From positions 147,274 to 211,273 of the forward strand of contig NZ_BIMH01000005.1 in assembly GCF_004000985.1 (NCBI RefSeq): a stretch of 64,000 bases of DNA, in the 5' to 3' direction. Of this stretch, positions 53,801-62,660 are shown piece by piece (positions within the stretch are counted from its first letter, which is position 1; the number at the start of each line of letters is the position of its first letter). The notes beneath the pieces were generated by a model, which had not been told where the DNA came from, did no database searches, and was given only the letters and a program-made list of their open reading frames with translations. The DNA is from Paenibacillus validus NBRC 15382 (lineage in GTDB: Bacteria; Bacillota; Bacilli; Paenibacillales; NBRC-103111). A program made the position numbers and the translations under genes.

Positions 53801-56800
53801 TATTCGCTCCGCTTGCGATCCGCTGGTTGGACCTGCCAATACAACGGGCTGAGCGGAGGCTTGAACCGGATGAAGAGAAAGAGCTGCGGGCGCTGGCTAA
53901 CCAGATTTGGACATTCTTCGAGGACTTTGTTACCGCAAAAGACCATTGGCTGCCGCCTGATAATGTTCAATTGGAACCACCCAATGGGATCGCACATCGA
54001 ACTTCGCCTACCAATATCGGGCTTTTTCTTGCCTGCGCGCTTTCTGCACGGGATTTCGGATTTATCGATACGCCCGGGTTGGTTGAGCGTTTGGAGCGTA
54101 CGATCGATACGGTTGAGCGCATGGATAAATGGAATGGCCATCTTTATAACTGGTACGATACGACCACTTTGGAACCATTACCTCCTCTGTACGTCTCAAC
54201 GGTGGATTCCGGCAACTTCGTCGGCTATTTAATGACGGTCAAAGAGGGGTTGGCCGAGTGGCTCAAGACAGACTTCGAACCGAACGAAGGGCCGGAGTCG
54301 TATGTGAAGGATCGGGGCAAGGCCGAAGAAGCCTTAAATGTGGCATTCGCCGAGGAGTTGATGCCTTCACTGCAGGGTGAAGTTTCTGACAAGACCATAG
54401 GAGCGGCAGACGCAGGAGTTCGGGGTCATGGAGAGAGGGCGGACCGCGAAGCATCGGCAGACACTGCCTTAGAAAATTGGTTGGCACGCGGGCAAAATCT
54501 GATCGCCCGCATCGCGTTATTGATTAACGAGACAGACTTTCGTCCGCTTTACGATCACAAAACCAAACTTTTCACATTGGGGTACCATGCCGCGCTGCAG
54601 GAACGCGATAAGATCCTGTATGACCTGATGGCATCAGAGGCAAGGCAGGCAAGCTTTATTGCCATCGCCCTCGGTCAAGTGTCTGTAGCGCATTGGCGTG
54701 CGCTCGGACGGACAATGACGAAAGTCGGGAAGCGCGCCGCGCTGCTCTCTTGGTCCGGAACCATGTTTGAATATTTGATGCCTTGGCTCATGATGCGCAC
54801 CTATCGGAACACCATCTGGGAGAGCACCTACCGTGCCGTGGTGGAGCGGCAAATCGACTACGCCCATGGACGGGGTGTTCCATTCGGTATTTCCGAATCC
54901 GGTTATTACGCGTTTGATTATCAGATGAACTATCAATACAAGGCGTTTGGAGTTCCCGGTCTCGGCTTCAAGAGCGGCCTGGAACAAGATTTGGTCGTGG
55001 CGCCGTATGCTGCCATTCTGGCTTTACCTTTCGCAAAGCGTCGAGGGCTTAAAGATTTGCGCAAAATGGAAGAGCTCGGCGCCCGCGGCAAATATGGCTA
55101 CTATGAAGCCATCGATTTTACGTCCGAACGGATGCCGAACAATCAGACTTGCATGGTCATCCGAAGTTTTATGGCCCATCATCAAGGTATGAGTTTGCTT
55201 GCCTTGGCCAACATGCTGCTGCCGGTAAAGATGTACGAACGGTTTCACCGGGACAAGCGCGTGCAAGCGGCAGAACTGCTGCTGCAGGAACGTATTCCCG
55301 CGCGCCCCAAAATCATTAAACACCCTGCAATGGCACGCGAACCTGTACCTCATGCAAAGCCGGTTCAAAATGGCGCCCTGAGGGAATACCTTACCGCAGA
55401 CACGCGTACTCCGGAGGTGTGTATACTTTCCAACGGAACCTATACGACCGTGATGACGGGCAGCGGCGGCGGGTTCAGTCGATATGAAGGTCTGGCCGTC
55501 TCGCGTTGGCGGGAGGATCCGGTATTGGACGATTGGGGGAGCTACATCTATATCCGTGACGTTAACCGTGACGTGGTGTGGTCTCCGGCGTTTCAACCGT
55601 GCCGTGTTCCGTCCTCTGAACAACGCGTGCAGTTCTCGCTTGATCGGGCCACATTTATGCGCGCAGACGGAGACGTGCAGACAAGTCTTGAAGTCTGCGT
55701 GTCGCCCGAATGGAATGCGGAAGTTCGCCGATTGACACTCACCAATACGGGGAATGAGGCGAAGATCATGGAGGTCACAACGTTTCTTGAACTGACCTTG
55801 GCATCTCCTATAGCTGATGATGCGCATCCCGCCTTCAGCAAATTGTTTATCGAAACGGAATATGCGGGCGATGCCGAGTGTCTCCTCGCCCGGAGAAGGC
55901 CACGTCAGGAAAGTGAGAAGCCCTTGTGGGCGGCGCATTCACTTATGGTGGAAGGACGAACACTCGGACCGGTGGAATACGAGACTGACCGGGCCAGCTT
56001 TATTGGCCGCGGGCATACAATCTCCCAGCCGAAGGGGATCCGTTCCCGTCTTCGTGGAACGGTGGGCTCAGTGGCTGATCCTGCCTTTATCATGCGTCGG
56101 CAGTTAAGCATCGAGCCCGGTGAACAAATTCAACTGTTTGCTGTCACCTGCGCTGCCGATTCGAAGGAGGAGGCGATCAGTCTCGTCCGCCGATTCCAAG
56201 AAAACCAAGTCGTGGAACGAACCTTTCAACTTGCATGGAATCGCAGTCAAATCGAGCTTAGGCATCTGCACATCACTGCCGCCGAGGCGACGGCCCTTCA
56301 AACCTTTGCAGGCCAGGTGCTGTATACGCCGCCGCTGAGGGAGGAGCGGATGGATAGAATCACTGCCAATATAAAAGGACAGTCCGGACTCTGGTCGTAC
56401 GGAGTGTCCGGGGATCGCCCGATTATCCTTGTACGGATCGAGAATCGGGCCAATATGAAATTTATTGCCAAGCTTCTGATCGGACACGAGTATTTACGCC
56501 GCATGGGGTTACTTTTCGACATGGTCATTCTGAACGAATCGCCCGGGGGGTACCAGCAGGATTTGCAGGAAGCGCTGCGCAGCGCAGTAGAACACGGCAT
56601 TGACCGGCATGGCGCAGGACATGGAGGCGTGTTCATCCTTAACGCTAATCAGCTTCCGGACGAGGATAAGACACTGTTGCTGGCAGCAGCCCGTCTTGTC
56701 CTTCGCGCGGGTGGCCCGAGTCTGAAGACGCAAATCAAGCTGCCGAGGCCGGAAAAAGAGTTGCCGGCTCCGCTGGAGGCGACAGCGCCGTTATCCAGGT

Positions 56801-59325
56801 TCGGGAACCCGCCTCCGGAGGACGTAGGTAATTTGCTGTTCTTCAACGGTTGGGGAGGATTTTCGCCCGATAGCCAGGAGTACCGGATCGTGCTCAAAAA
56901 CGGCAATCATTTGCCCGCGCCATGGATCAATGTCATCGCCAATCCACGCTTTGGCTGCCTTGTTTCCGAGCTCGGTACGGGCTACACATGGTGGCGCAAC
57001 AGCCGTGAGTGCAAACTGACGCCTTGGTCAAATGATCCTGTACTTGACCCGCCGGGCGAAGTCTGTTATTTGCGGGACGAAGAGAGCGGTGAAACATGGA
57101 CTACTACTCCGTCTACCGCACACACTGACCAATCCTATACGGTTTCGCACGGACGGGGATTCTCGAGGTTTCAACACGAGAGACACGGCGTCATGCAGGA
57201 AATGACCGTTTTTGTTCCGCTCCATGATCCGGTCAAGGTGATCAAATTGCGGCTGCAAAACAGGACTTCCGAGCGGAGACGCCTTTCCGTCACCTATTAC
57301 GCTGAATGGGTGCTGGGTGTACGGCGTCAGGCGAACGCCTCCTTCATCGTTACGGAATGGAACGAATCGGCCCAAATGCTGCTGGCACGCAATGCCTATC
57401 AGGAATCATTTCGCGATGCGACAGCCTTTCTGGGTTTGTATCTACCACAGGAATCGTCAGAGGAGTCATTGAACACGGAATCCGGAGTGCAGCGGACCGA
57501 TCCCGTCGGGCCTCCGGATCTGTCCTGGACGGCAGACCGCAATGAATTTATCGGACGAAACGGTACGTATGAAAAACCCGCAGCGCTCGGCCGCGAGCGC
57601 CTGTCGGGAACAACGGGACCACTTTATGACACCTGCGGGGCCGTGCAGACTAAGCTTACGCTGGAGCCTGGAGCCGAACAGACAGTCTACATTCTGCTTG
57701 GTTGCGAACATTCGCAGGATGCCGCCGTGAAACTGGCGCAAACCTACTGCCAAGCCGGTGTATGTGAGCAGTCATTCGCACACGTAGGGGAATTCTGGGA
57801 TGATGTGTTGGACCAGATCTCGGTTTCTACACCATGCCCGGAGATGGATGTCCTGCTGAACGGATGGTTGATTTATCAGACGCTGAGCAGCAGAATGTGG
57901 GCCAGATCCGCTTTTTATCAAGCGGGAGGAGCATTCGGCTTTCGTGATCAGCTGCAGGATTCATTGGCGCTTCTGCATACCCGACCCGACCTTACACGGG
58001 CACAAATTTTGCTGCACGCAGCGCATCAATATGTGGAAGGTGATGTGCAGCACTGGTGGCATGAAGAAACGGAACGCGGCATCCGCACGTTTTTCTCCGA
58101 CGATTTACTATGGCTGCCGTATGCAGCCTCGCGGTACGCCGAACATACGGGGGATGACAGCTTATTTGAAGAGATAGCGCCGTTTCTTCATAGTGAACCG
58201 CTGCGCGAGGGAGAACATGAACGATACGAGCCGACACAAGTTTCTGAACAAAGCGGAACCATTTACGAGCACTGCTTGCGGGCAATCGACAAGGCCTTGC
58301 AGCGTTTCGGCGAACATGGGCTGCCGCTGATCGGAATCGGAGATTGGAACGACGGCATGAACCTTGTCGGCGCGAAAGGCCGCGGCGAGAGTGTATGGCT
58401 CGGTTGGTTTCTCTACGAAATTCTGGGTCGGTTCACGGATTTGTGCCGGGAGCGCGGTGATGTGCAGCGGTCAAACCGTTACCAGGATGTAAGGGACCGG
58501 CTCGTCTCTTCACTTGACGAGCATGCCTGGGATGGGCAGTGGTACCGTCGTGCCTTCACCGATGCCGGACAATGGCTCGGTTCTGTACACAATCGGGAAT
58601 GCCGTATCGATGCTATCGCTCAGTCATGGTCGGTCATTTCCGGAGCGGCGCCAAGGAACAAGGCTCTGCAGGCGATGCAGTCATTTGATCGTGAACTTGT
58701 GGATCGGGAACTTTCCGTCGCACATCTTCTGATACCGCCGTTTGACCGTACGGACCCTAGTCCCGGTTACATTCAGGGTTATCCGCCCGGAATTCGCGAG
58801 AACGGGGCCCAGTACACACACGGTGTCATATGGAGCATCATCGCTTGGTGCCGTCTTGGGAACGGAGACAAGGCGTTTGAATTGTTTCACCTGTTAAATC
58901 CGCTAACGCACACGCGTACGCCAAATGAAGTACGGAAGTACGCCGGTGAACCCTACGTGATGTCGGCAGACGTTTACACGGCGGATCCTCACAAAGGACA
59001 CGCCGGCTGGACTTGGTATACGGGTGCTGCGGGCTGGATGTATCAGGCGGGGATTGAATGGATTCTCGGACTTCGCAGACGTGGGGAACGGTTGTACATG
59101 AGCCCGTGCATTCCTTGTGAATGGCCGGAGTTTTCCGTCCAATACCGTATTGGCGGGACGCGCTATCACATTACGGTCAACAATCCGTTGCATAAGTCCA
59201 GCGGAGTGACCGCATTACAATTGGACGGACAAGAAATTGTCCTGATGGAACACGAAGCAACAGACGGTTACTACGTTGAATTGTGCGACGATGGGCAAGT
59301 CCACCATGTCGTTGTGACGTTGTAG
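50866..59325 (+). CDS. Giant cyclic beta-glucan synthase-like protein (NdvB/ChvB type: GT, glycoamylase-like and GH94 domains)
   Basis: This 2819-residue membrane enzyme resembles cyclic beta-1,2-glucan synthases. Domains in order: a helical N-terminal region (1-400); two membrane helices at about 418-470; a glycosyltransferase region at about 490-800, with D-A-D-T-Q near 635 and H-R-W-V-R-G-D-W near 785; more helices to about 990; a glycoamylase-like domain at about 1280-1440 (GISESGYYAFD, FMAHHQGMSLLAL); a first beta-supersandwich at about 1500-1760; a second from about 2000; and a GH94 phosphorylase-type barrel to the end, with G-I-G-D-W-N-D-G near 2490 holding the likely catalytic Asp. 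It starts behind TTAGGAGGA. No transporter gene (NdvA type) is adjacent. A glucan product is inferred from the family. Confidence 0.88.
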   Translation: MNLHTEQLRQKAHELALTHEPYLRRRPSKRRLWRNFTTDIENLRAFVRSLQGRRSSCSQPAEEWFLDHAEFIEEQGLVVQNQLTGNFLQHLPHLRKTGEPRILSICADYLNHMDGNLNENSFVSYINFYQEVSVLTIAETWAIPLIVRIALVRRLAEVMELIRERQEVCSLVERLLERIEPSKLNPEALRAALEQAGQDMPLSGPMIVHLVSHLREWADDSATMREWLMCKLENGPDSLDRIVSYEYQLQAAYQVTTGNAISSLRKITRSDWRDPFEQICLVEHTMRQENAGVYPLLDDSSRDALRASVEQLARRFRVPENLVAKQVVELAAKEYNQACAERGQACAERGQAFADTANGAAEGNRTAGSTADSDVMPRQAFIAYYLLEPSGVKELQRALKQCSSPRRLPQIGLWQRATRVYFTLLTGLFACALLGFAAWIGGGASYTMIEWAVILLMLSVPVSEWAVTATYWIIECARQPQPLLRYDFSHEIPAEATTMVVIPVIWSTVEQVHEMADRLELHYLANRDSNIHFALLGDFVDADAESLPQDAAILEAARTSIEKLNRTYSHTGGNSTFHLFQRRRLWNPSEGVWMGWERKRGKLVEFVELLQGQANTTYDFVVGDSSVLPSIRYIITLDADTQLPIGSAQRMIGTLHLPYNQPRLNRSRTRVVEGYGVLQPRIGISHESSLRSRLAYLWSGDPGIDPYAFAVSDPYQDGLGEGIFTGKGIFDVNAFAQVLCERIPENRVLSHDLLEGGFLRAGLLSDIELIDDQPATFSAYQKRLHRWVRGDWQLLSWLFPRISDRRGKRLPVDLSALTRWHLIDNLRRSLFPPALFALLLLGMIVLPGSPERWFVFGAATLVLPLIRQLVAIRRTIRRPRSLLSTALQIMVTLLTLPFQTVLLLDAIGRTLYRLFVSKRHLLEWVSSSEIERRNRGGRHVTLLGMYQGYVLVFVFALAAAASGSSAARLTGLALCAIWLFAPLAIRWLDLPIQRAERRLEPDEEKELRALANQIWTFFEDFVTAKDHWLPPDNVQLEPPNGIAHRTSPTNIGLFLACALSARDFGFIDTPGLVERLERTIDTVERMDKWNGHLYNWYDTTTLEPLPPLYVSTVDSGNFVGYLMTVKEGLAEWLKTDFEPNEGPESYVKDRGKAEEALNVAFAEELMPSLQGEVSDKTIGAADAGVRGHGERADREASADTALENWLARGQNLIARIALLINETDFRPLYDHKTKLFTLGYHAALQERDKILYDLMASEARQASFIAIALGQVSVAHWRALGRTMTKVGKRAALLSWSGTMFEYLMPWLMMRTYRNTIWESTYRAVVERQIDYAHGRGVPFGISESGYYAFDYQMNYQYKAFGVPGLGFKSGLEQDLVVAPYAAILALPFAKRRGLKDLRKMEELGARGKYGYYEAIDFTSERMPNNQTCMVIRSFMAHHQGMSLLALANMLLPVKMYERFHRDKRVQAAELLLQERIPARPKIIKHPAMAREPVPHAKPVQNGALREYLTADTRTPEVCILSNGTYTTVMTGSGGGFSRYEGLAVSRWREDPVLDDWGSYIYIRDVNRDVVWSPAFQPCRVPSSEQRVQFSLDRATFMRADGDVQTSLEVCVSPEWNAEVRRLTLTNTGNEAKIMEVTTFLELTLASPIADDAHPAFSKLFIETEYAGDAECLLARRRPRQESEKPLWAAHSLMVEGRTLGPVEYETDRASFIGRGHTISQPKGIRSRLRGTVGSVADPAFIMRRQLSIEPGEQIQLFAVTCAADSKEEAISLVRRFQENQVVERTFQLAWNRSQIELRHLHITAAEATALQTFAGQVLYTPPLREERMDRITANIKGQSGLWSYGVSGDRPIILVRIENRANMKFIAKLLIGHEYLRRMGLLFDMVILNESPGGYQQDLQEALRSAVEHGIDRHGAGHGGVFILNANQLPDEDKTLLLAAARLVLRAGGPSLKTQIKLPRPEKELPAPLEATAPLSRFGNPPPEDVGNLLFFNGWGGFSPDSQEYRIVLKNGNHLPAPWINVIANPRFGCLVSELGTGYTWWRNSRECKLTPWSNDPVLDPPGEVCYLRDEESGETWTTTPSTAHTDQSYTVSHGRGFSRFQHERHGVMQEMTVFVPLHDPVKVIKLRLQNRTSERRRLSVTYYAEWVLGVRRQANASFIVTEWNESAQMLLARNAYQESFRDATAFLGLYLPQESSEESLNTESGVQRTDPVGPPDLSWTADRNEFIGRNGTYEKPAALGRERLSGTTGPLYDTCGAVQTKLTLEPGAEQTVYILLGCEHSQDAAVKLAQTYCQAGVCEQSFAHVGEFWDDVLDQISVSTPCPEMDVLLNGWLIYQTLSSRMWARSAFYQAGGAFGFRDQLQDSLALLHTRPDLTRAQILLHAAHQYVEGDVQHWWHEETERGIRTFFSDDLLWLPYAASRYAEHTGDDSLFEEIAPFLHSEPLREGEHERYEPTQVSEQSGTIYEHCLRAIDKALQRFGEHGLPLIGIGDWNDGMNLVGAKGRGESVWLGWFLYEILGRFTDLCRERGDVQRSNRYQDVRDRLVSSLDEHAWDGQWYRRAFTDAGQWLGSVHNRECRIDAIAQSWSVISGAAPRNKALQAMQSFDRELVDRELSVAHLLIPPFDRTDPSPGYIQGYPPGIRENGAQYTHGVIWSIIAWCRLGNGDKAFELFHLLNPLTHTRTPNEVRKYAGEPYVMSADVYTADPHKGHAGWTWYTGAAGWMYQAGIEWILGLRRRGERLYMSPCIPCEWPEFSVQYRIGGTRYHITVNNPLHKSSGVTALQLDGQEIVLMEHEATDGYYVELCDDGQVHHVVVTL
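51874..51915 (+). repeat. Two tandem copies of a 21-bp in-frame repeat in the glucan synthase gene
   Basis: A 21-base unit occurs twice in a row (51874-51894, 51895-51915), encoding Q-A-C-A-E-R-G twice near residue 340. It lies in a variable linker of the N-terminal region, so copy-number change would keep the frame. Confidence 0.85.
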
Positions 59326-59337
59326 GTTCAGGGTATA

Positions 59338-59401
59338 GATTGGGCGGTCGTCGTCGGATGAAGTAAGGCATGCTGCTTTACGCCAGATGACCGCCGTAAT
59401 C
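59338..59401 (+). other. Large hairpin after the glucan synthase gene
   Basis: GGCGGTCGTC (59343-59352) pairs with GATGACCGCC (59386-59395) with one G-T pair, flanked by GATT / AATC. There is no T-run, so it may be a weak terminator or an mRNA-protecting structure. The rest of 59402-59526 is AT-rich with no gene. Confidence 0.4.
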
Positions 59402-59526
59402 TGCACAGGTTGCGAATGGATTCGCGGAATTTTGGTTTCTTACACCCTCAGTGACAATAACCAGTTTTTTGAAAAAAAGTTATTGATTATTTTGGAAGGG
59501 TATGTTAAATTTAAAGCGTTAACAGG

Positions 59527-59653
59527 ATTGTATACAATATAACAAAGTTAAAGTGACTAAACGGATAAAATAGTATACAATTCAAAAAGTGGACTTGCGA
59601 TATTTCGTCGTATTATACCGAATAATAATTATTTTATCGTAATTGTACACAAT
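59527..59653 (+). promoter_or_regulatory. Triple GntR-type operator region upstream of the GntR gene
   Basis: Three copies of the 12-mer ATTGTATACAAT: a perfect palindrome at 59527-59538, ATAGTATACAAT at 59570-59581 (one mismatch) and ATTGTACACAAT at 59642-59653 (one mismatch). TTGATT (59483-59488) and TAAATT (59506-59511), 17 apart, may be a weak promoter with the first operator just downstream. Boxes of this TGTAYACA type are bound by FCD-class GntR proteins, and one is encoded next. Confidence 0.7.
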
Positions 59654-59724
59654 ATCATAAATTGAAATCATAATAATCAACCGAATTACGTTAACGAGTT
59701 GAAACTCAAATGGAGTGTGCAAAA

Positions 59725-60408
59725 GTGAAGAAAGAAGCAATGGTTAACCATGATCAGGGCAATTCGAGGTTTATTGTGGTCTATGAAACATTAAAGAAAA
59801 AGATTATGGAAGGTGAGTTACCTTCAAATACTCCCTTAGTCGAAGAAAAATTGGCCAAGGAATTTCAGATGAGCAGGACGCCCATCAGGGAAGCGATCAG
59901 GCATCTGGTCCAGGATGGTTTGGTCGAATTTTTTCCGAGAAGGGGAGCTTTGGTTAAAGAAATTACGGTAAAAGATCTTGAGGATATATTTACCGTAAGA
60001 GAAGCTCTCGAAGGTATTAGCGCTAGAATTGCGGCAAGCGTGATAACGGAACAAAAGATTATTTTGCTGCATGAGGCACTAAAAAAAGCTGATCAAGAAC
60101 TTGAAAACGGAGACAAGGATCAGTCTTTTGAACTCGGAAACACATTACATGAGATTGTCCTTGACGTTGCAAACAACAATAAGATCTTGACGATCGTTTC
60201 CGATTTTAAGAACCAAATTCAGAGATTTCATTATTTTTCATACCATATTCCTGGAAGATTGGAATTATCCAATAAGGAACATTGGGAAATATTTGAAGCT
60301 ATTCAAGCCGGGGATGGTGAACTTGCGGAGCGCAGAATGAGGAAACATGTGAGGGGAACCAAAGAATCCATCCTATTTGCAGTGAAAAATAACATTCGAA
60401 CCATATAA
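59725..60408 (+). CDS. GntR family regulator, FCD subfamily
   Basis: The N-terminal winged helix (about 10-75, PLVEEKLAKEFQMSRTPIREAIRHLVQDGLVEFFPRRGALV) is followed by an FCD ligand domain with the Asp/His pattern of sugar-acid and carboxylate sensors (ANNNKIL, RHVRG-like end). GTG 59725 lies 7 bases after GGAGTGT; ATG 59710 has no ribosome binding site and ATG 59740 is an alternative. It is about 227 residues. It probably represses itself and the two genes downstream, responding to a sugar acid. Confidence 0.88.
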   Translation: MKKEAMVNHDQGNSRFIVVYETLKKKIMEGELPSNTPLVEEKLAKEFQMSRTPIREAIRHLVQDGLVEFFPRRGALVKEITVKDLEDIFTVREALEGISARIAASVITEQKIILLHEALKKADQELENGDKDQSFELGNTLHEIVLDVANNNKILTIVSDFKNQIQRFHYFSYHIPGRLELSNKEHWEIFEAIQAGDGELAERRMRKHVRGTKESILFAVKNNIRTI

Positions 60409-60467
60409 ATGAACGGAGAATCGCAAGGCCGCATTGCCAATTCCCAACTCTTTTAGGAGGTACGATT

Positions 60468-61643
60468 ATGAAAGTTAAAAATATTCAAACGTACATTTTA
60501 CGAACGCCGTTAGGTAATGAACGCTTTTTCTCTTCCCAATGCTCTTTTCCTGAGAGAAATAGTTTAATAGTTAAAATTGAAACGGATGATGGGATTATTG
60601 GGTGGGGGGAGGGAGGGCAGTATGGTCCTCCTGAACCAGTCGCAGCTGTTGTTAAACACGTCTTATCACCAAAATTAATAAATAAAGAGTTACAAAATCC
60701 GATTAGAATTTGGGAACAAAATTATGCAGATACGCGGGATTTTGGACAAAAAGGAACTTATATTGAAGCGTTAAGTGCAGTAGATATCGCTTTATGGGAT
60801 ATCTATGGTCAGATGTTAAATAAACCGGTGCATCACTTAATTGGAGGCTCCTTTCGAGAAAACGTATTTGCCTATGCAACAGGCTGTTACTACAGAGGCG
60901 AGGATGTTCTGAATTACAAAGATTCATTGCCTAAATTGGCTGAAGAAGCTCGTTCTTACGTCGATGCGGGTTTTCGGATTTTAAAAATGAAAGTAGGCCT
61001 GTTGTCAATAGAAGAGGATATAGAGAGGGTTAAAACCATTAGAGAGGCCATTGGTCCTAATACTTCCCTCTTGGTGGATTGTAATCATGCTTATAATGTG
61101 TTTACGGCAGTGAAAATGGCGAAGGAGCTTGAAAAATTCAATGTCATGTGGTTGGAAGAACCCGTTGTTCCAGAAGACCGGATTGGTTACCGCGAAGTTA
61201 GATCTTCAACAAACATTCCCATTGCGGGAGGAGAGTGCGAGTTCACCAGATTTGGTTTTAGAGATTTATTTTTAGGAGGCTGTGTAGATATAGCCCAACC
61301 GGATATTTGCGTTTCCGGAGGGTTTTCCGAATGGATGAAAATACAGGCACTGGCCTCAAGCTTCGGTGTAACGGTCATTCCACATGTATGGGGGTCAGGA
61401 ATCGCCCTGGCAGCGGCTCTTCATGTATTAGCATCGATCCCGCCGAGTCCGCATACGGCAAATACCGTCCCGTTACAAAACGAACCTATAGTTGAGTACG
61501 ATAGAAACCCTAATCCTCTCCGGGATGAGCTTTTAAAAACACCGATAACCTTACAAAATGGAAAAGTGCCGGTTCCTCAGAATCCTGGACTAGGAATTGA
61601 AGTCAATTTAGATGTGATCTCAAAATATGGAAGCGAATTTTAA
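60468..61643 (+). CDS. Mandelate racemase/muconate lactonizing enzyme family protein (sugar-acid cycloisomerase-like)
   Basis: This is an enolase-superfamily enzyme of 391 residues. The capping domain occupies about 1-130. In the barrel the Lys pair is L-K-M-K-V-G, the metal ligands are D-C-N-H, L-E-E-P and G-G-E-C-E, and the general-acid/base His is in P-H-V-W-G-S-G. The pattern resembles D-galactarolactone cycloisomerase and related sugar-acid enzymes more than mandelate racemase (inference from overall likeness). A good TTTAGGAGGT precedes the ATG. It pairs with a lactonase-like gene 14 bases later, which suggests isomerisation followed by ring opening of a lactone. Confidence 0.88.
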   Translation: MKVKNIQTYILRTPLGNERFFSSQCSFPERNSLIVKIETDDGIIGWGEGGQYGPPEPVAAVVKHVLSPKLINKELQNPIRIWEQNYADTRDFGQKGTYIEALSAVDIALWDIYGQMLNKPVHHLIGGSFRENVFAYATGCYYRGEDVLNYKDSLPKLAEEARSYVDAGFRILKMKVGLLSIEEDIERVKTIREAIGPNTSLLVDCNHAYNVFTAVKMAKELEKFNVMWLEEPVVPEDRIGYREVRSSTNIPIAGGECEFTRFGFRDLFLGGCVDIAQPDICVSGGFSEWMKIQALASSFGVTVIPHVWGSGIALAAALHVLASIPPSPHTANTVPLQNEPIVEYDRNPNPLRDELLKTPITLQNGKVPVPQNPGLGIEVNLDVISKYGSEF

Positions 61644-61657
61644 AAAGGGGTACTCAC

Positions 61658-62413
61658 ATGTATAAAGTTAGCATTTTAAAAAATGCAGACTGGTTTGCCC
61701 CTGGTACTGTTATATATGATCATGCCTATGGGGTGCACGAGCCGGTAAAAATTTGTTTGGTTTGTTTTTTAATTGAAGGTCAAGGCCGAAAAATTATGGT
61801 TGATACAGGGATGGATGGGATTGATCAAACTTATACGGAGGAACATAAAGACCAGTTTGATCATTTGAGTCCAAGTAAAGATACAAATGCATTATTAAAG
61901 GAGGTTGGTACTTCTTGTGAGGAAATCGACACCGTTTTATTAACACATCTGCACTTTGATCATTACTGGAATGTAGAACAGTTTCCCCATGCGAATTTTA
62001 TAGTAAATCGCAAAGAATGGTTTCACGTATTAGACCCGCAAAATCTGCCGATCAACCCTGTTAAGGCTTTTCCAAGAGAACCGTTAGCATATTTAGCCGG
62101 GGAAGCATTTGGACGTCTGACTTTAATTGATGATGAGTATGAAGTATGTCCAGGCATATCGATGCATTGGGTTGGCGGTCATTCGCCTGGTGGAATGGTA
62201 GTCAAAGTTGTAACCAATGAAGGTCCCGTTATTATTGTGGGGGATGCCTTTTATCTCTACGAGCAAATTGAAAACAACATCCCGATTGGATATTGTACGG
62301 ACTATCGTGAGGTATTAGCCGGATATGAATGGTTGCGTAAACAAAACGCAACACTGTTACCCGCACATGATTATTCATTATTCCAAAAACATCCATCATT
62401 AACGATAGGGTAG
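61658..62413 (+). CDS. Metallo-beta-lactamase-fold lactonase (N-acyl homoserine lactonase-like)
   Basis: This is a 251-residue two-metal hydrolase. The zinc motif H-L-H-F-D-H is near residue 107, then W-V-G-G-H-S-P-G-G near 169, an Asp in G-D-A near 191, and the final His in P-A-H-D-Y. This arrangement is that of AiiA-type lactonases. With the cycloisomerase upstream, a sugar-acid lactone is a likely substrate; quorum-signal lactone hydrolysis cannot be excluded. AAAAGGGG precedes the start. Confidence 0.87.
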   Translation: MYKVSILKNADWFAPGTVIYDHAYGVHEPVKICLVCFLIEGQGRKIMVDTGMDGIDQTYTEEHKDQFDHLSPSKDTNALLKEVGTSCEEIDTVLLTHLHFDHYWNVEQFPHANFIVNRKEWFHVLDPQNLPINPVKAFPREPLAYLAGEAFGRLTLIDDEYEVCPGISMHWVGGHSPGGMVVKVVTNEGPVIIVGDAFYLYEQIENNIPIGYCTDYREVLAGYEWLRKQNATLLPAHDYSLFQKHPSLTIG

Positions 62414-62450
62414 GAAAATTTGCGAAAGGGATAACCTAATAACGTGTTTT

Positions 62451-62464
62451 TGTAAGCGGTTACA
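62451..62464 (+). promoter_or_regulatory. Perfect CcpA cre site
   Basis: TGTAAGCGGTTACA matches the Bacillus cre consensus TGWAANCGNTNWCA at every fixed position. It lies 37 bases after the lactonase stop and 197 before the hydrolase start. The TACAAT inside its end could be a -10. It suggests glucose repression of the genes downstream, unless it is a relic of the lost gene beside it. Confidence 0.6.
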
Positions 62465-62551
62465 ATACAGGTGACGAGATGGCATGGCCCATTCAATCCG
62501 ACCTCTAAGGCGAACGACGGCAGGCGGCGAGCTACGGTAAAGTGTGAAATC

Positions 62552-62623
62552 GCGGAGCTCTTTAAAGGGGGTGGCAGTCATGTGACCGCTAGTCGTGACC
62601 ACGTATATAACGTTTAAATAAGC
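62552..62623 (-). pseudogene. Short relic of an amidohydrolase-family gene (minus strand)
   Basis: Minus-strand translation reads AYLNVIYVVTTSGHMTA followed by TPFKEL. The run N-x-Y-V-T-T-S-G-x-x-T-x-P is typical of amidohydrolase-2 (decarboxylase-type) proteins just before their D-R-x-L-F-S-V-D-Y-P motif. That continuation is missing, and the surrounding frame is not convincing, so only about 24 codons survive. Low confidence because the segment is short. Confidence 0.3.
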
Positions 62624-62660
62624 TCGAACTAACTCTAAAATTCTGAAGGAGGAATTAGCT

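Noticed and set aside
55024..55938. Minus-strand open frame of 304 codons inside the glucan synthase gene
   Set aside because: It is a shadow of the GC-biased coding strand; the plus-strand protein is continuous and domain-rich there.
61658..62413. Dedicated quorum-quenching enzyme (aiiA)
   Set aside because: The fold matches, but operon context with a sugar-acid cycloisomerase makes a sugar lactone more likely.
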